Below, piece after piece: positions 9,676-18,745 of a DNA stretch of 64,000 nucleotides. The DNA is from Fuerstiella sp041398845 (GTDB lineage: Bacteria > Planctomycetota > Planctomycetia > Planctomycetales > Planctomycetaceae), in NCBI GenBank assembly GCA_041398845.1, contig JAWKTZ010000006.1:1240001-1304000 (forward strand), in the 5' to 3' direction. A program made the translations under genes and the position numbers. Below the pieces are notes generated by a model that saw only the letters and a program-made list of their open reading frames with translations, made no database searches and was not told the origin of the DNA. The first letter of the stretch is position 1. Every line of letters begins with the position of its first letter.

Positions 9676-12558
9676 TCAATCCCGCACTTTGCTGTAGAAG
9701 AAGTATGTGTGGTTGCTGGAGACCGGATAGCTGACCATTGCGGCTCCGTTCACGGCCGGAACGGTGGCGAACTTTGTAAAGGCACCACTGTCGATCTTCA
9801 CATACAGATCGAAGTCCTGAATGGCGGCGGTGGGAACCGTGGAAGAGGTGACCGTGACATCAATTGTTTTCGAAGTCGCCTTGGCAGGCAGCGGAGAAAC
9901 GCGGCTGACAAGCGGTGAAAGTTCAACTTTGACCAACAGCGTGAAATCAACAAAGGCGTCGGGCGATAGGCCAACCGTCGAATCGTCCGCGTTAACGCGA
10001 ACGGAGTAGGTCGATTTAGACTCGTAGTCGAGCGTAACGCCCGCCTTCAGTCGCAGTTTGTCGCCGACAATTTCAAAGCTGGCCGCATCGGGTCCGCTGA
10101 GTGATAAATTGTTGGCCCCCAGACCATCGTCGACAACGGAAATCGTCGAAACCTCGATTGCTAACGCTGGGTCGTTATTCTCGTCAACGGACATCGTGCT
10201 CGGATTCAGTACGACTGCGACCGGCGGAGCATTGCCCACCGGGACGATTGACATGATTGGTTGATCGATCGGTGCACCATCGAATCCCGCGGCAGTTCCA
10301 AAGGACGGAACGCTGGACGATTGCACAGAGCTATAAGTGCGATCAGCGCCTATCAGGCCCGGCAGCACGACAAATTCAAATTGCAATGCCGTAAACGAGA
10401 ACTCACTGGCGACGTGGTAAAACTCATCAAGAATGATAGCTTCGCCATTATCGGATACGTCTGCGAGGCTGTACGTGTTTACCGGGGCGACGCCCACGAG
10501 GTTTTCGAAAGTTGTCGAGTGGACGGGGAGAGGCGCGCTTGTCTGATCACCGTTCGTTGTTTGCCAGAAGGCATTGACAAAGAAAGTTACATCAGTGGCA
10601 TCCGTGGGCGCGTGCACCACAAATTTTTGACCGGCAGGTGCTTCGAAACGCAGTTTGATCGTATCACCACTGCCAATGTTGGCGCTGAACCCTGGCCCCG
10701 AAAAAGTTCCCGACGATAGACCGCCTCCTGGAAAAGTTACCGTATCCGAAACAAAGGACGGGATGTGATTAATATCATCTACTTGATGGACTTGATGGAC
10801 CAACGCTTCAATGACTACCGGCGGAACGGACTGCAACATTGCATGATCCGTAACCGGCAGTGTATTTCGGACGCGCCTCAGGAAGACGTCGCGGCTTTCG
10901 TTACCAGAACCATCCGTATTGATTGTCGCTGCCAGGACCAGGTTGCCGTCCGGCTGGATCGCCAGAGAAGCAGCCGTTTCAAATGTATTATCAATCCTTT
11001 GCGGCGAAAGATTGGTATCGCTGAAAAAGTTGAGGCCGTCGCCACTGAAGTTTGTGTCGAGGATACCGTCGGGCGTCACACGCGCCACCGCGAGCCGTGT
11101 CTCAAATGCGAATACATCAATGGTCGTGTGATGGAAAAATCCCGTCCAGCGACCGACGGTAATCACACTGCCGTCCGATAGTATCTGAGCGTCATCAAGA
11201 TCCGGATAAGGCCAACCAATATCATCGACGTCTGGAGGAACTTCGGAAAGCGGAAACGAAATCGAGGTGAAGCGGAACTCGTCCGTGGCTGAGACCGGAA
11301 TGATGCTTCCGTCTGCCGCCAGGTGCAAAACGCCCAGACCCTGCCCGGGATTGAAACTGATGATCCCCCTTTGCATTTCCAGAGCGACAAGCAGCGTTCC
11401 GTCCGCTTGCGGAGCTAGATCCAGGGGGCGGTTGACGTCAAAGAACTGTCCGCCTGCTGCCAGCAGGGAATAAGAAACCGACCCACCCGTTCCGAAGTTT
11501 GCGTCTGGCGTCCCGTTAGAGAGAAGTCTCGTTACGATCTGCCCGCTTAACCGCGCGTTTGGGCCATAAGCCCCTTCTAACAAAACGGTTCCATCATTCG
11601 CCACCTCAATTCCAGTCGCAGTGAATTGTCCGAAGCCTTGCGGATTGGTGATTGTTGTAATCCCGCTGTCGCCGAAAGAAGTGTCAAACAGCCCGTTACT
11701 TTCCAGCCGCGCCGCCATCATTTGCTTCGAATCAAATTGATATATCCCGCCATCGAACACACCGTCATACGCATAACCGGCAATGAGTATCTGGCCAGCA
11801 TCATTGACTGTGACATCTGCGACGGCTGCATCGCGAAAATCGCCTCCAGGCGAACTGCCGTTGTTAAAATTGAACCGCCCATTGTGATTGGGGCCAAATG
11901 TGTCATCGAAACTCCCATTGTCATTCAGGCGTGCTACGAATGCATTGGTCGGTTCATTCAGATCGGCTGGACGACTAGTCGTTCCACCGGCAACAACAAT
12001 TCGACCATCGGGCTGAATCGTCACGGCAGTGGCGACGGTGGCAGTAAGCGGCAGACCATGGGGACCGTCGAATAAGTCACGAAAATTGAAATGAACAAGG
12101 CCGTCCGGGACATTATCGCCAGTCACATCCTGACCAAACGTCGTGTCCAGGGTTCCATCGGGATTGAAACGAACGACGAAAGCATCGGACAGGTAGAATC
12201 CGTCTGAATCGAGGTCATCCGTGTGATAACTGCCGACAGCCACGGTTCGACCCAATGAGTCTACGGCAACATCATGAACGACATCTTCATTCGCCGGGTC
12301 TCTCGGATCGCCCGGGTTTGCTCCCGCGTGTGTTGGAAAGCTATCCCAAATGGCAATGCCGTTCGACGCGAACGATGTGTCGACATCGCCGTCACCAATC
12401 GCCGCCGCAAGCAGGATGCGGTCTTCGAATGTCTCAGGCGACGTTAATTGCGGAGTGGTCCTGCGAACCATCGACCGCCGCCGTCCGCGATTTACGGACT
12501 CGTGAATTGACCGGAGTTCATTGAACCATTTCGAGAGTGTTGTCAACATCGACGCCAT
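9676..12558 (-). CDS. Giant secreted LEDR-type protein with delta-60 repeats and cadherin-like domain
   Basis: The 960-residue N-terminal part carries the planctomycete extracellular signal PETFEDRILLAA at about 41-52, after a charged leader. A series of delta-60 (RHS-like beta-propeller) repeats follows, recognisable as DTSFASNGI, GTLDTTFG, GSFDDTFG, GLFDTSFGDSG, GTPDANFGTGG and GILDTNFSGDG, roughly at residues 58-560. A jelly-roll-like region then leads to a cadherin-type domain (MSVDENNDPALAIEVSTISV to LDYESKSTYSVRVNADD, about 800-890). The protein should be exported and sit on or outside the cell, perhaps as an adhesin or carbohydrate-binding scaffold. Translation stops at a TGA (9676-9678) although the same frame continues for 364 more codons. 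An intact version would be about 1325 residues. Confidence 0.85.
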   Translation of the reverse strand: MASMLTTLSKWFNELRSIHESVNRGRRRSMVRRTTPQLTSPETFEDRILLAAAIGDGDVDTSFASNGIAIWDSFPTHAGANPGDPRDPANEDVVHDVAVDSLGRTVAVGSYHTDDLDSDGFYLSDAFVVRFNPDGTLDTTFGQDVTGDNVPDGLVHFNFRDLFDGPHGLPLTATVATAVTIQPDGRIVVAGGTTSRPADLNEPTNAFVARLNDNGSFDDTFGPNHNGRFNFNNGSSPGGDFRDAAVADVTVNDAGQILIAGYAYDGVFDGGIYQFDSKQMMAARLESNGLFDTSFGDSGITTITNPQGFGQFTATGIEVANDGTVLLEGAYGPNARLSGQIVTRLLSNGTPDANFGTGGSVSYSLLAAGGQFFDVNRPLDLAPQADGTLLVALEMQRGIISFNPGQGLGVLHLAADGSIIPVSATDEFRFTSISFPLSEVPPDVDDIGWPYPDLDDAQILSDGSVITVGRWTGFFHHTTIDVFAFETRLAVARVTPDGILDTNFSGDGLNFFSDTNLSPQRIDNTFETAASLAIQPDGNLVLAATINTDGSGNESRDVFLRRVRNTLPVTDHAMLQSVPPVVIEALVHQVHQVDDINHIPSFVSDTVTFPGGGLSSGTFSGPGFSANIGSGDTIKLRFEAPAGQKFVVHAPTDATDVTFFVNAFWQTTNGDQTSAPLPVHSTTFENLVGVAPVNTYSLADVSDNGEAIILDEFYHVASEFSFTALQFEFVVLPGLIGADRTYSSVQSSSVPSFGTAAGFDGAPIDQPIMSIVPVGNAPPVAVVLNPSTMSVDENNDPALAIEVSTISVVDDGLGANNLSLSGPDAASFEIVGDKLRLKAGVTLDYESKSTYSVRVNADDSTVGLSPDAFVDFTLLVKVELSPLVSRVSPLPAKATSKTIDVTVTSSTVPTAAIQDFDLYVKIDSGAFTKFATVPAVNGAAMVSYPVSSNHTYFFYSKVRD

Positions 12559-13454
12559 TCCCTCTGGTGAATTCCTGAAGCAGGCATTTCCTGCAAGACA
12601 GGTTGAGTGTCACTTTGAACGTCACAATTGAGGCCAGCCGCACTTCGGCAAATGAGTCAGCGAACGGAACTGCAGCCGTGTTGCCCACAGGTCACCAGGT
12701 GGCTGGCTCTGTGGCACCAAAAACGCTCCTTCCGACACACGGCTGCACAATTCGCATGCACCCACAGGAAAGACATCGCCGGCGGCCGCCGGAACGCACA
12801 GCGAATTGGCGGATTCCTGAAAGAAAACCGGGCCGGGATTGAGAATCCTTATTTTTTGCCTTTTTTTCGGGCGAAAATCGTGGCGACGCCCGCGACAGGA
12901 GGAGCACGGCGGACCATGAGTTGATCTGTCGGAGTCAATGCGAGCCAGGCTGAGCCTGACGCCTCGGCGGTTGGCCTGCGGGATTCTCGATGTCAAGGCG
13001 TGTCACCGATTCTGAACTGTGGTCGCCGTCGGGAACTGCGGAACCCAGACACCGGCGGAGACGCCGGTTTTCGGCCATCGCGGTAACAAATGGCCCGGCG
13101 GCCGAATGACCGAGACGTCACAGGTTTCAGAGCCTTTCCACACAGCCGTCGGCACTCATTCGACGCTCCGAATTTCGTTCAGCATCCCGCAGCCGGCAAT
13201 GATGGCGATGCCGGGGCCAGAGTCGGATCGGCCTCGTCGGGCTGGACCTCGTACGTCAGCGCAGGAACGCTTTCTGCTCCCGAGTCCACGCAGAACAATC
13301 CAACGAACGAGCGGGGACGGCATCGCGCGGGGCCGGCACACATTACGGTCGGTGCGATATCTTTTCGATCGGCACATCGAGCGAGTTTGGACGGTTCGGA
13401 TGCCGGCGACGCTGGTACCGATGGGTTCCGGCATCTTCGGCTGTGGCGCTGACG
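12559..13454. other. Gene-free stretch upstream of the giant secreted gene
   Basis: I find no convincing gene in these roughly 900 bases; the open frames on both strands are arginine/proline-rich and show no domain. One short perfect hairpin, ACCGGCG-GAGA-CGCCGGT at 13051-13068, ends in four T residues on the plus strand, but no plus-strand gene precedes it. An unusual pair of T runs (T6 and T7) lies near 12849-12866. The promoter of the giant gene should lie in the first part of this stretch. Confidence 0.4.
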
Positions 13455-14276
13455 TCAGATCGATTCTGTCACAGAAACGTTGGCTGTGGAAAGAATCGTT
13501 CGGAGAGCTTCCATTTGTTCATTGGGCACGGGCATCTGAAACGTCCAGCCGTTGAAAGCGGTGCCGCGAAGTACGTCGACTGTGCCTGTGCGGCCAAACG
13601 AAAGTCTCAACGTGGACCATGGCATGAATCCCCACTGAGTCGAGAGACCGGTATCATGAACCGGTGTTCCGCTCTGGCCGCCGATCTGCAGAACCGCCAG
13701 AGTGGTCATGACGCCGCCGACAAGGATGAGAACGCCAAAAGATGCCGTTCGAATCGTGGACAGCGTGGCACCGTCAGCGCCTTCGCGATGAATCGCCGCG
13801 GCACCCGCCAGAATCAGAGCTCCACCAGCAAACAGAGACAAAGCAAACAGCAGGATCAGAGGCCTGCGTAATGTCGGAGCCATCAGGCCGGCAAACGTGA
13901 CCGTGACACCCGCAGACATGATCACCATCGCGGTTTTTGTGAGCTGACGGACGTCGTCCAGAATCATCATGGCGAATGTACACAAAGCAAAGAAGAGCAG
14001 TCCGAACAGGTACATCGGTGACTTCTCTGGTGGAATCGGAGTGATTGGCCCCAACCGTAATCGCTCTTCACCCGCCGACCGGAGTCCCCGCTTCTTACGG
14101 CGATATGCGCCGTAACCCGATGTCAACGCAACCACGAGACCCAGAACGAAAACACTGACCGATTCGGCACCAATGGCGATCAGAATGCCGAACACCGGCA
14201 GTCCGTTGGTGGCATGCCACGCCAATTGCTGCATGGCAGCAGGTGCAGTCGGGAGTTCCTCGTTCGATTCAGACAT
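13455..14276 (-). CDS. Multi-pass membrane protein of unknown function
   Basis: The product from the ATG at 14276 (MSESNEELPTAP) is 273 residues, with about five to six hydrophobic segments: LPVFGILIAIGAESVSVFVL, a neighbouring VVALTSGYGAY stretch, MYLFGLLFFALCTFAMMI, MVIMSAGVTVTFAGLM, LILLFALSLFAGGALILAGA and FGVLILVGGVMTTLAVLQI. A basic linker (YRRKKRGLR) follows the first pair, and a soluble tail of about 60 residues ends the protein. I do not recognise the family. The longer frame back to 14546 adds 90 residues of no clear character and is rejected. It is divergent from the caspase-like gene at 14700 and shares the 423-base intergenic region with it, so the two could be co-regulated. Confidence 0.7.
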   Translation of the reverse strand: MSESNEELPTAPAAMQQLAWHATNGLPVFGILIAIGAESVSVFVLGLVVALTSGYGAYRRKKRGLRSAGEERLRLGPITPIPPEKSPMYLFGLLFFALCTFAMMILDDVRQLTKTAMVIMSAGVTVTFAGLMAPTLRRPLILLFALSLFAGGALILAGAAAIHREGADGATLSTIRTASFGVLILVGGVMTTLAVLQIGGQSGTPVHDTGLSTQWGFMPWSTLRLSFGRTGTVDVLRGTAFNGWTFQMPVPNEQMEALRTILSTANVSVTESI

Positions 14277-14699
14277 GGCAACGTGGCCCTTTGAATTCGT
14301 GGACAGACGATCCGGACGGTCGGAACGCACAGAGTAGGACGGCACCGTCAACGAGACCGACGTTCCTGACAGGCGGCGCGTTCTCATTCTTAATGGGCAA
14401 TCCGAAAGATTCAAGTTCACCACACGATGGCCGACGGGTCGTGCGTTGGGCGCGACGCCAGAGGAGCAACCCCGTGACGCGACAGCAGAAAGCGAGCTCC
14501 TTCCGGGCTTCGATCCGTCCACCATCGCATCGGCCGCCAGGTCCATAGCCAGTCCCGGATGACGTGAATCCGGCTGATTTCGGATGAAACAGTCGCCCGA
14601 AGATTTCGCTTTGACAAGTGATCATGGCTCTTTCGGAAACGGTTTCCGTGAGCCGTCGCACGATTTTTTTCTCAACCATGCAGATCAGGAGACGTCGCA
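14277..14699. other. Divergent intergenic region between membrane protein and caspase-like gene
   Basis: This stretch holds no gene I can support. It must carry the promoters of both flanking genes. A perfect 15-base palindrome lies at 14634-14648, about 50 bases before the plus-strand start. A TTGACA hexamer at 14611-14616 has no good -10 box at the expected distance. Confidence 0.4.
14634..14648. promoter_or_regulatory. Possible operator palindrome
   Basis: CGGAAAC-G-GTTTCCG is a perfect 7-base inverted repeat with a one-base centre, 51 bases upstream of the caspase-like gene's ATG. Symmetric sites of this kind are typical of dimeric repressors of the LacI type, but no regulator gene lies nearby. 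It could be chance. Confidence 0.3.
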
Positions 14700-15629
14700 A
14701 TGAAAGGGCTCGTGACCTATTACCGCAAAGCGGCCGGTTCTACAGACGAACGTGAAGGAACGTATGCCAAGTGGCTGGCGAGGCGGTTCAAACGCGCTCA
14801 TCGCAGGTCCCGCATTCATCTGGAAAGTTTTGAGAATCATGATCGCGATGAGTTTCTGAGTGACATTGAAAAGTATTCCGATCTCGACATTTTCGCCTAC
14901 ATTGGTCACGGCTACAGCAATGGCCTGCTGTCGGCAAATCTGAATTCGTCGCACCTTGACGCGCTGGTGTCTCGGTTGCGAAACGCGTGTCGGCCGGGAG
15001 CCGTGATTCTGTTCTACGCCTGCAATGCCGGCTCGCTGAATGATTCCCTCTTGCGAAAAGTTTACCTGCAAACCCGTGATCTGCGATTCCGACTATACGG
15101 CCACAACACAGCCGGCAAAGCGGGGCCGAATCCGGAGAAGACCATGTTTCCTCCTGCGGACGGCGTGCTGCTGAAACGTCATATTCTGGGCTCGCTGGTG
15201 GATGCTCCCAAATTCCGTCGAGCCTGGGATCAGACGATGGGGGACGACTTCAATGATCTGTGGGCGACGTTCTTTCTGTATGAAGATCATGAACTGCTGA
15301 AGCGATCGTGCGCTCCTCTGCTTCGGCGTGCGGTCCGCGCCAATCATGTCAGCATGAAAAAGCACGGATGGAAGGACCAACTGCCTCAGATTCGGCGGTT
15401 GCTGCATCTCACCAGCAACGACAAAGACGAACTCGCACTTGGCATCGCGAACTGGCAGTTGAACAACTTCGACAGTACGACGGAAGTCGATGGCATTCTG
15501 GGACGAAGAAGCTGGGCGAAAATGCAGTCGCAGCTCAGCGGCCACCGTCCGCCCCAATATCAGCGAGTCCCGCGACCACCGCAACGTCGTCCCGGCCGCC
15601 CCACGCCTCGGCGCACTGGTCAGCATTGA
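14700..15629 (+). CDS. Caspase/CHAT-like peptidase-fold protein with C-terminal peptidoglycan-binding-like segment
   Basis: The 309-residue product has a clan-CD peptidase pattern. A hydrophobic strand ends in a His motif (LDIFAYIGHGYSNG, His70), and a second hydrophobic strand ends in a Cys motif (VILFYACNAGSLNDS, Cys108). The His-Gly and Cys-x-Ala-Gly pair is what caspase, metacaspase and CHAT proteins use for catalysis. A further YGHNTAGKAGPNP motif lies at 133-145. Residues about 243-277 (ELALGIANWQLNN to VDGILGRRSWAKMQ) match the helical peptidoglycan-binding pattern of cell-wall hydrolases. The tail is rich in Pro, Arg and Gln. There is no signal peptide. The Roc-type GTPase gene follows on the same strand. 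Fold assignment is by motif only; the substrate is unknown and an inactive fold cannot be excluded. Confidence 0.6.
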   Translation: MKGLVTYYRKAAGSTDEREGTYAKWLARRFKRAHRRSRIHLESFENHDRDEFLSDIEKYSDLDIFAYIGHGYSNGLLSANLNSSHLDALVSRLRNACRPGAVILFYACNAGSLNDSLLRKVYLQTRDLRFRLYGHNTAGKAGPNPEKTMFPPADGVLLKRHILGSLVDAPKFRRAWDQTMGDDFNDLWATFFLYEDHELLKRSCAPLLRRAVRANHVSMKKHGWKDQLPQIRRLLHLTSNDKDELALGIANWQLNNFDSTTEVDGILGRRSWAKMQSQLSGHRPPQYQRVPRPPQRRPGRPTPRRTGQH

Positions 15630-15952
15630 AATCTGCGGTTGAATTCCGGATTCTTTTGAGACTGATCGAAAATCAACATGTTCCGTCCGGAAACTTCAGC
15701 GGAGTTTGAGGGGCAACGAGTTGAGTTGGCAACGCGTTGTCAATTCTCATTCCCATCAGTCACGCCGATTCACCAACAGGCCATCGCCGGCGCGTGCCGC
15801 CACAGAACTCCGATGCCGGGCTCAGAAGGGCATGGTTGTGCTCCCGGATTTCGAAGTTTCCGGCAGCGGTCTACCTACATCGGGCGTTCGAACAGGTTTG
15901 CGTAGCAAATAAAGCTTCGGACGTTTTGCTGGGATGGCATAAGCAGCTCAGC
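15630..15952. other. Intergenic stretch before the Roc GTPase gene
   Basis: No separate gene is supported here. The GTPase reading frame is open back to an ATG at 15737, so part of this stretch could encode an N-terminal extension. The extension (rich in Arg, Pro and Cys) shows no domain, and the ATG at 15953 is preferred. Confidence 0.35.
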
Positions 15953-17338
15953 ATGAGCGGCAATCCCCTGTCGCCTGACATTTTGGCCGCAGCGGCTGAC
16001 GGCATCGAGGCGCTGCGTGAGTATATTCGCCAACTGGAATCGGAGGGGGAGCGGCTGTTTCAATTTCGGGCGATTCTTGTTGGTCGTCCGGAATCTGGAA
16101 AGTCCTGCCTGATCGACTCGCTCGTCGGCCGACCATTCGATTCCGGAAAATCTCAGACGCACGGCGTGCATCGTGAGCAACTGGAATTCCGTCTGCCAGC
16201 CCCTGAGCGCTGGAACCAGTCTGCCGACACGAAAGTTGAATGCACACTGATGGACTTTGGTGGACAGGAAGAATACCGCACCGCACAGGAATTCTTCTTT
16301 TCCCGCCGCACCGTGTATCTCGTCTGCTGGAAGCCACGTCACGGGACCATGATGGAATGCGTCGATCGAGTTCTGGCAAGGATTCAGAGACTCGCGGGTG
16401 AAGCCCGGGCCATTGTTGTTCGAACCCATGCCAACCGGGAAAACCATCCGGCAGCCGATGCCGATGACGCTACATTGAGACGAAAGTATCCCGATCTGAT
16501 TGCCGGATTCATCGACGTGGACACTTGTGACGGCACGGGAATCGACGAGTTGCGAAAACTGATTCCTGCAGAAGCCTGCGATCAAAATATCCCCGTACGT
16601 GAACTTCTGACAGGGTTCGTCCCGATCATTGACCCCGTGCAGGGAATTGTGATCGCAAAGGAAAAACTTGATCAGCTCGCTACGAAGAATGACCTTTCGG
16701 ACAACACAGAGCGGCTGGTTCAGGAACTGAGGCAACAGAGCCAATTTCTGGTGAGGACTCTGTTGAATGTGACCGACCCGCGAGCCGCCGTGCCGCGGAT
16801 CTTTACACTGTTCCCGGAAGGAGACCGCAGCCTGTTTGAGCAGTTGACTCTGCAACGTCTGTTCAAACTGAAGCTGCGGCTGACACTGTGGTGCGAATTT
16901 CCCGGGCACGAACATCCTGTCGTCGAAATTGGTTCGGGAAAGAATGGCGACTATTCGATCGATATCGAACGCCATTGGTGGTCCTCGTTCCAGCAGTACG
17001 TCCGGTTTACGACCGAATTGTTGAGAACAGGGTTTTCGGCATCAATGCTCACCGGCCATATCAATGCGGAATCGGCAGCCGCGCTCATGGAGTCGCTGGG
17101 TGAACTTGCGAACGACGATGATTCCACAACGATGGGTGAATGGGACGAAAAGAATCTGGAGTCAGTCGGGGCATTTCGAGCCTCGGCAACCGCCGCAGGC
17201 TTCGGAACGTTTCGAGAATTATTGAAGAAGGCCGATCCGATTGAGCGTTTTGGCGGACTACGGCGAGTTTTTGACAAATCCTCGACAGCCTACATGTGGC
17301 TCTGCGACTGCCACGCCGCTCAGATTCCGGGAGTTTAA
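15953..17338 (+). CDS. Roc-type (Ras-of-complex) small GTPase protein without leucine-rich repeats
   Basis: The 461-residue protein begins with a helical segment and then a GTPase domain. The P-loop is GRPESGKS at 44-51, the G3 motif is DFGGQ at 101-105, and a G4-like THAN at 158-161 has Ala where Ras-type NKxD differs. This DFGGQE form is typical of Roc domains in Roco proteins. A charged linker follows, then a C-terminal region (RLTLWCEFPGHEHPV at about 305-320, ERHWWSSFQQYVRF after it) like the tail domain of bacterial Roc-COR proteins. Most of a standard COR domain and all leucine-rich repeats are missing, so this is a short form, perhaps an internally deleted one. It follows the caspase-like gene on the same strand after about 320 bases. 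A longer start at 15737 is possible. Confidence 0.7.
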   Translation: MSGNPLSPDILAAAADGIEALREYIRQLESEGERLFQFRAILVGRPESGKSCLIDSLVGRPFDSGKSQTHGVHREQLEFRLPAPERWNQSADTKVECTLMDFGGQEEYRTAQEFFFSRRTVYLVCWKPRHGTMMECVDRVLARIQRLAGEARAIVVRTHANRENHPAADADDATLRRKYPDLIAGFIDVDTCDGTGIDELRKLIPAEACDQNIPVRELLTGFVPIIDPVQGIVIAKEKLDQLATKNDLSDNTERLVQELRQQSQFLVRTLLNVTDPRAAVPRIFTLFPEGDRSLFEQLTLQRLFKLKLRLTLWCEFPGHEHPVVEIGSGKNGDYSIDIERHWWSSFQQYVRFTTELLRTGFSASMLTGHINAESAAALMESLGELANDDDSTTMGEWDEKNLESVGAFRASATAAGFGTFRELLKKADPIERFGGLRRVFDKSSTAYMWLCDCHAAQIPGV

Positions 17339-17736
17339 TGAAGCTAAGCATCTGATTCAGCGTGATGACTGGTGCGACCCCGTAGACGCCATCGGGCGGG
17401 TGATCTCGTCAGCATCAGATTCGCCCGCCCTGAATGAGACACCGAACCGGCCGAGTACGCATTTCCGTCTGACACATGGCTCGGCCACTGGACGGCGACG
17501 GAGGCTCGCGTCAATTCAATACTGAAGGAGATAGATTTGCAGTACTCACGGCGAACGAAAGGGTTCTGTTTTGGCGAGAAAAAACGGACGCGGCTGCTTC
17601 GGCTGACGCAGACAGTATTTCCGAAGATCAGTCCTTTGTCTCCTGGCACCAACGGAATTACATTCCAGATCCTGATGACTTCCGGGCTGCGAGCGGAACA
17701 TTGAGTTGAAAGCGACGAAAGCAGAGCGAGGTACGC
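17339..17736. other. Intergenic stretch with a GC-rich hairpin
   Basis: I see no gene. A hairpin with a 7-bp GC stem (GGGCGGG at 17394-17400 with CCCGCCC at 17424-17430) lies 55 bases after the GTPase stop. It has no T tract, so it may be a structural element rather than a terminator. The short frame at 17476-17709 has no recognisable features. Confidence 0.4.
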
Positions 17737-18675
17737 ATGGCGATCGGAATCAGTCCGCTTGTGGATTTTGCATTCAAGCTTGTGCTGGGAAGCCCGGAGC
17801 ATTCCGGGATCACGATTCACTTTATTAACTCCATCCTTGTCGGTCAGCCACGAATCGCTCAGGTCGAGATCCAGAATCCCTTTCTGGCCAAAGAATTCGA
17901 TGACGACAAGCTGTCTATTCTGGACATTCTGGCCACTGACGAACATGGGCGGCGTCTGAATATCGAGATGCAGACGTCTCTGCCAGCCGGGATGTCTCAG
18001 CGGTTGACTTATTATGTTTCGTCGCTGTACGTGGGGCAGTTGGTTGAAGGGCAGAATTATTCCGAACTTCGTCCGGCAATCAGTATTTGTGTGCTGTCAC
18101 AGGCAATGTTCGCTCAGCCACCTGCGCTGCATCTCGACTTTCGCCTGCGGGAAGCGTCAACCGATCGGATTCTGACGAACGATCTGCAAATCCATCTTTT
18201 GCAGTTGAATCATCTTCAGGTGTCCGCCGAAACTGTTTATGATGCGACACCGGTGGAACGCTGGGCGTATTTTCTGCAGCATGCTGATCAGTTAACGCCT
18301 GAGCAGATCCGCCAAGTGTTCCCCGATCAGGAATTTTCCGAAGCTGCCGGAGTGCTTGAAATGATCTCCAGAACCCCAGAACAACTGATGGCCTACAACG
18401 CTCGCCTGAAATTCCAGCGCGACGAAGCCGCCAGAATTGAGTTTGCAAGAGAGGAGGCCAGACAGGAGGCAATACTGGAAGGACGACTGGAAGGACGACT
18501 GGAAGGACGGCTGGAGGGACGGCTGGAAGGCGTCGAGATCGGTCGAATCAAGGTGCTTCAGGAGATTCTCGGCCAGCGTGTCTGGGCCGACGACGAGTTC
18601 GGTGCCTGCGAAGCGGCCCAGTTGACCGCAATGGCCAATGAACTGCAACAACAATTCCGTCGTCAAAATTCCTGA
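17737..18675 (+). CDS. Rpn-family PD-(D/E)xK nuclease / transposase-like protein
   Basis: The 312-residue product starts MAIGISPLVDFAFKLVLG, the hallmark N-terminus of the Rpn/PDDEXK_2 family (recombination-promoting nuclease, often annotated as putative transposase). The nuclease core is visible as LSILDILATDEHGRRLNIEMQ: an Asp, then Glu-x-Gln on the next strand. The helical C-terminus contains a tandem LEGR repeat coded by 12-base units at 18475-18534. Family members nick or cut DNA in vitro and have been linked to recombination and to phage defence; here no phage genes flank it. GAGCGAGG precedes the ATG at a suitable distance, supporting the start. The protein is probably intact. Confidence 0.85.
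   Translation: MAIGISPLVDFAFKLVLGSPEHSGITIHFINSILVGQPRIAQVEIQNPFLAKEFDDDKLSILDILATDEHGRRLNIEMQTSLPAGMSQRLTYYVSSLYVGQLVEGQNYSELRPAISICVLSQAMFAQPPALHLDFRLREASTDRILTNDLQIHLLQLNHLQVSAETVYDATPVERWAYFLQHADQLTPEQIRQVFPDQEFSEAAGVLEMISRTPEQLMAYNARLKFQRDEAARIEFAREEARQEAILEGRLEGRLEGRLEGRLEGVEIGRIKVLQEILGQRVWADDEFGACEAAQLTAMANELQQQFRRQNS
18475..18534 (+). repeat. 12-base coding tandem repeat (LEGR units)
   Basis: Units CTGGAAGGACGA, CTGGAAGGACGA, CTGGAAGGACGG and CTGGAGGGACGG follow one another, with a fifth diverged unit. They code for four LEGR and one LEGV. Copy number can change in frame by slippage. Confidence 0.9.
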
Positions 18676-18707
18676 CCCTCTGGCAGTCAGCGTCGCGTTG
18701 CGCCCAG

Positions 18708-18728
18708 CGGGCAGGATTTGCCCGTTTG
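18708..18728 (+). terminator. Possible terminator after the Rpn gene
   Basis: CGGGCA-GGATT-TGCCCG forms a 6-bp GC-rich stem followed by TTTG. It lies 33 bases after the stop. The T tract is weak. Confidence 0.4.
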
Positions 18729-18745
18729 TGATATTTTGCCTTGGG

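Noticed and set aside
9676..9678. TGA as selenocysteine codon
   Set aside because: No SECIS-like hairpin is evident directly behind it and the context (VRD-x-AGN) is a structural loop, not a redox site.
13051..13071. Short hairpin with T4 as a terminator
   Set aside because: No plus-strand gene ends before it; on the minus strand it has no T tract.
14611..14640. TTGACA promoter box
   Set aside because: No acceptable -10 hexamer is found 16-18 bases downstream.
17476..17709. 77-codon plus-strand frame before the Rpn gene
   Set aside because: No domain, no ribosome site and mixed composition.
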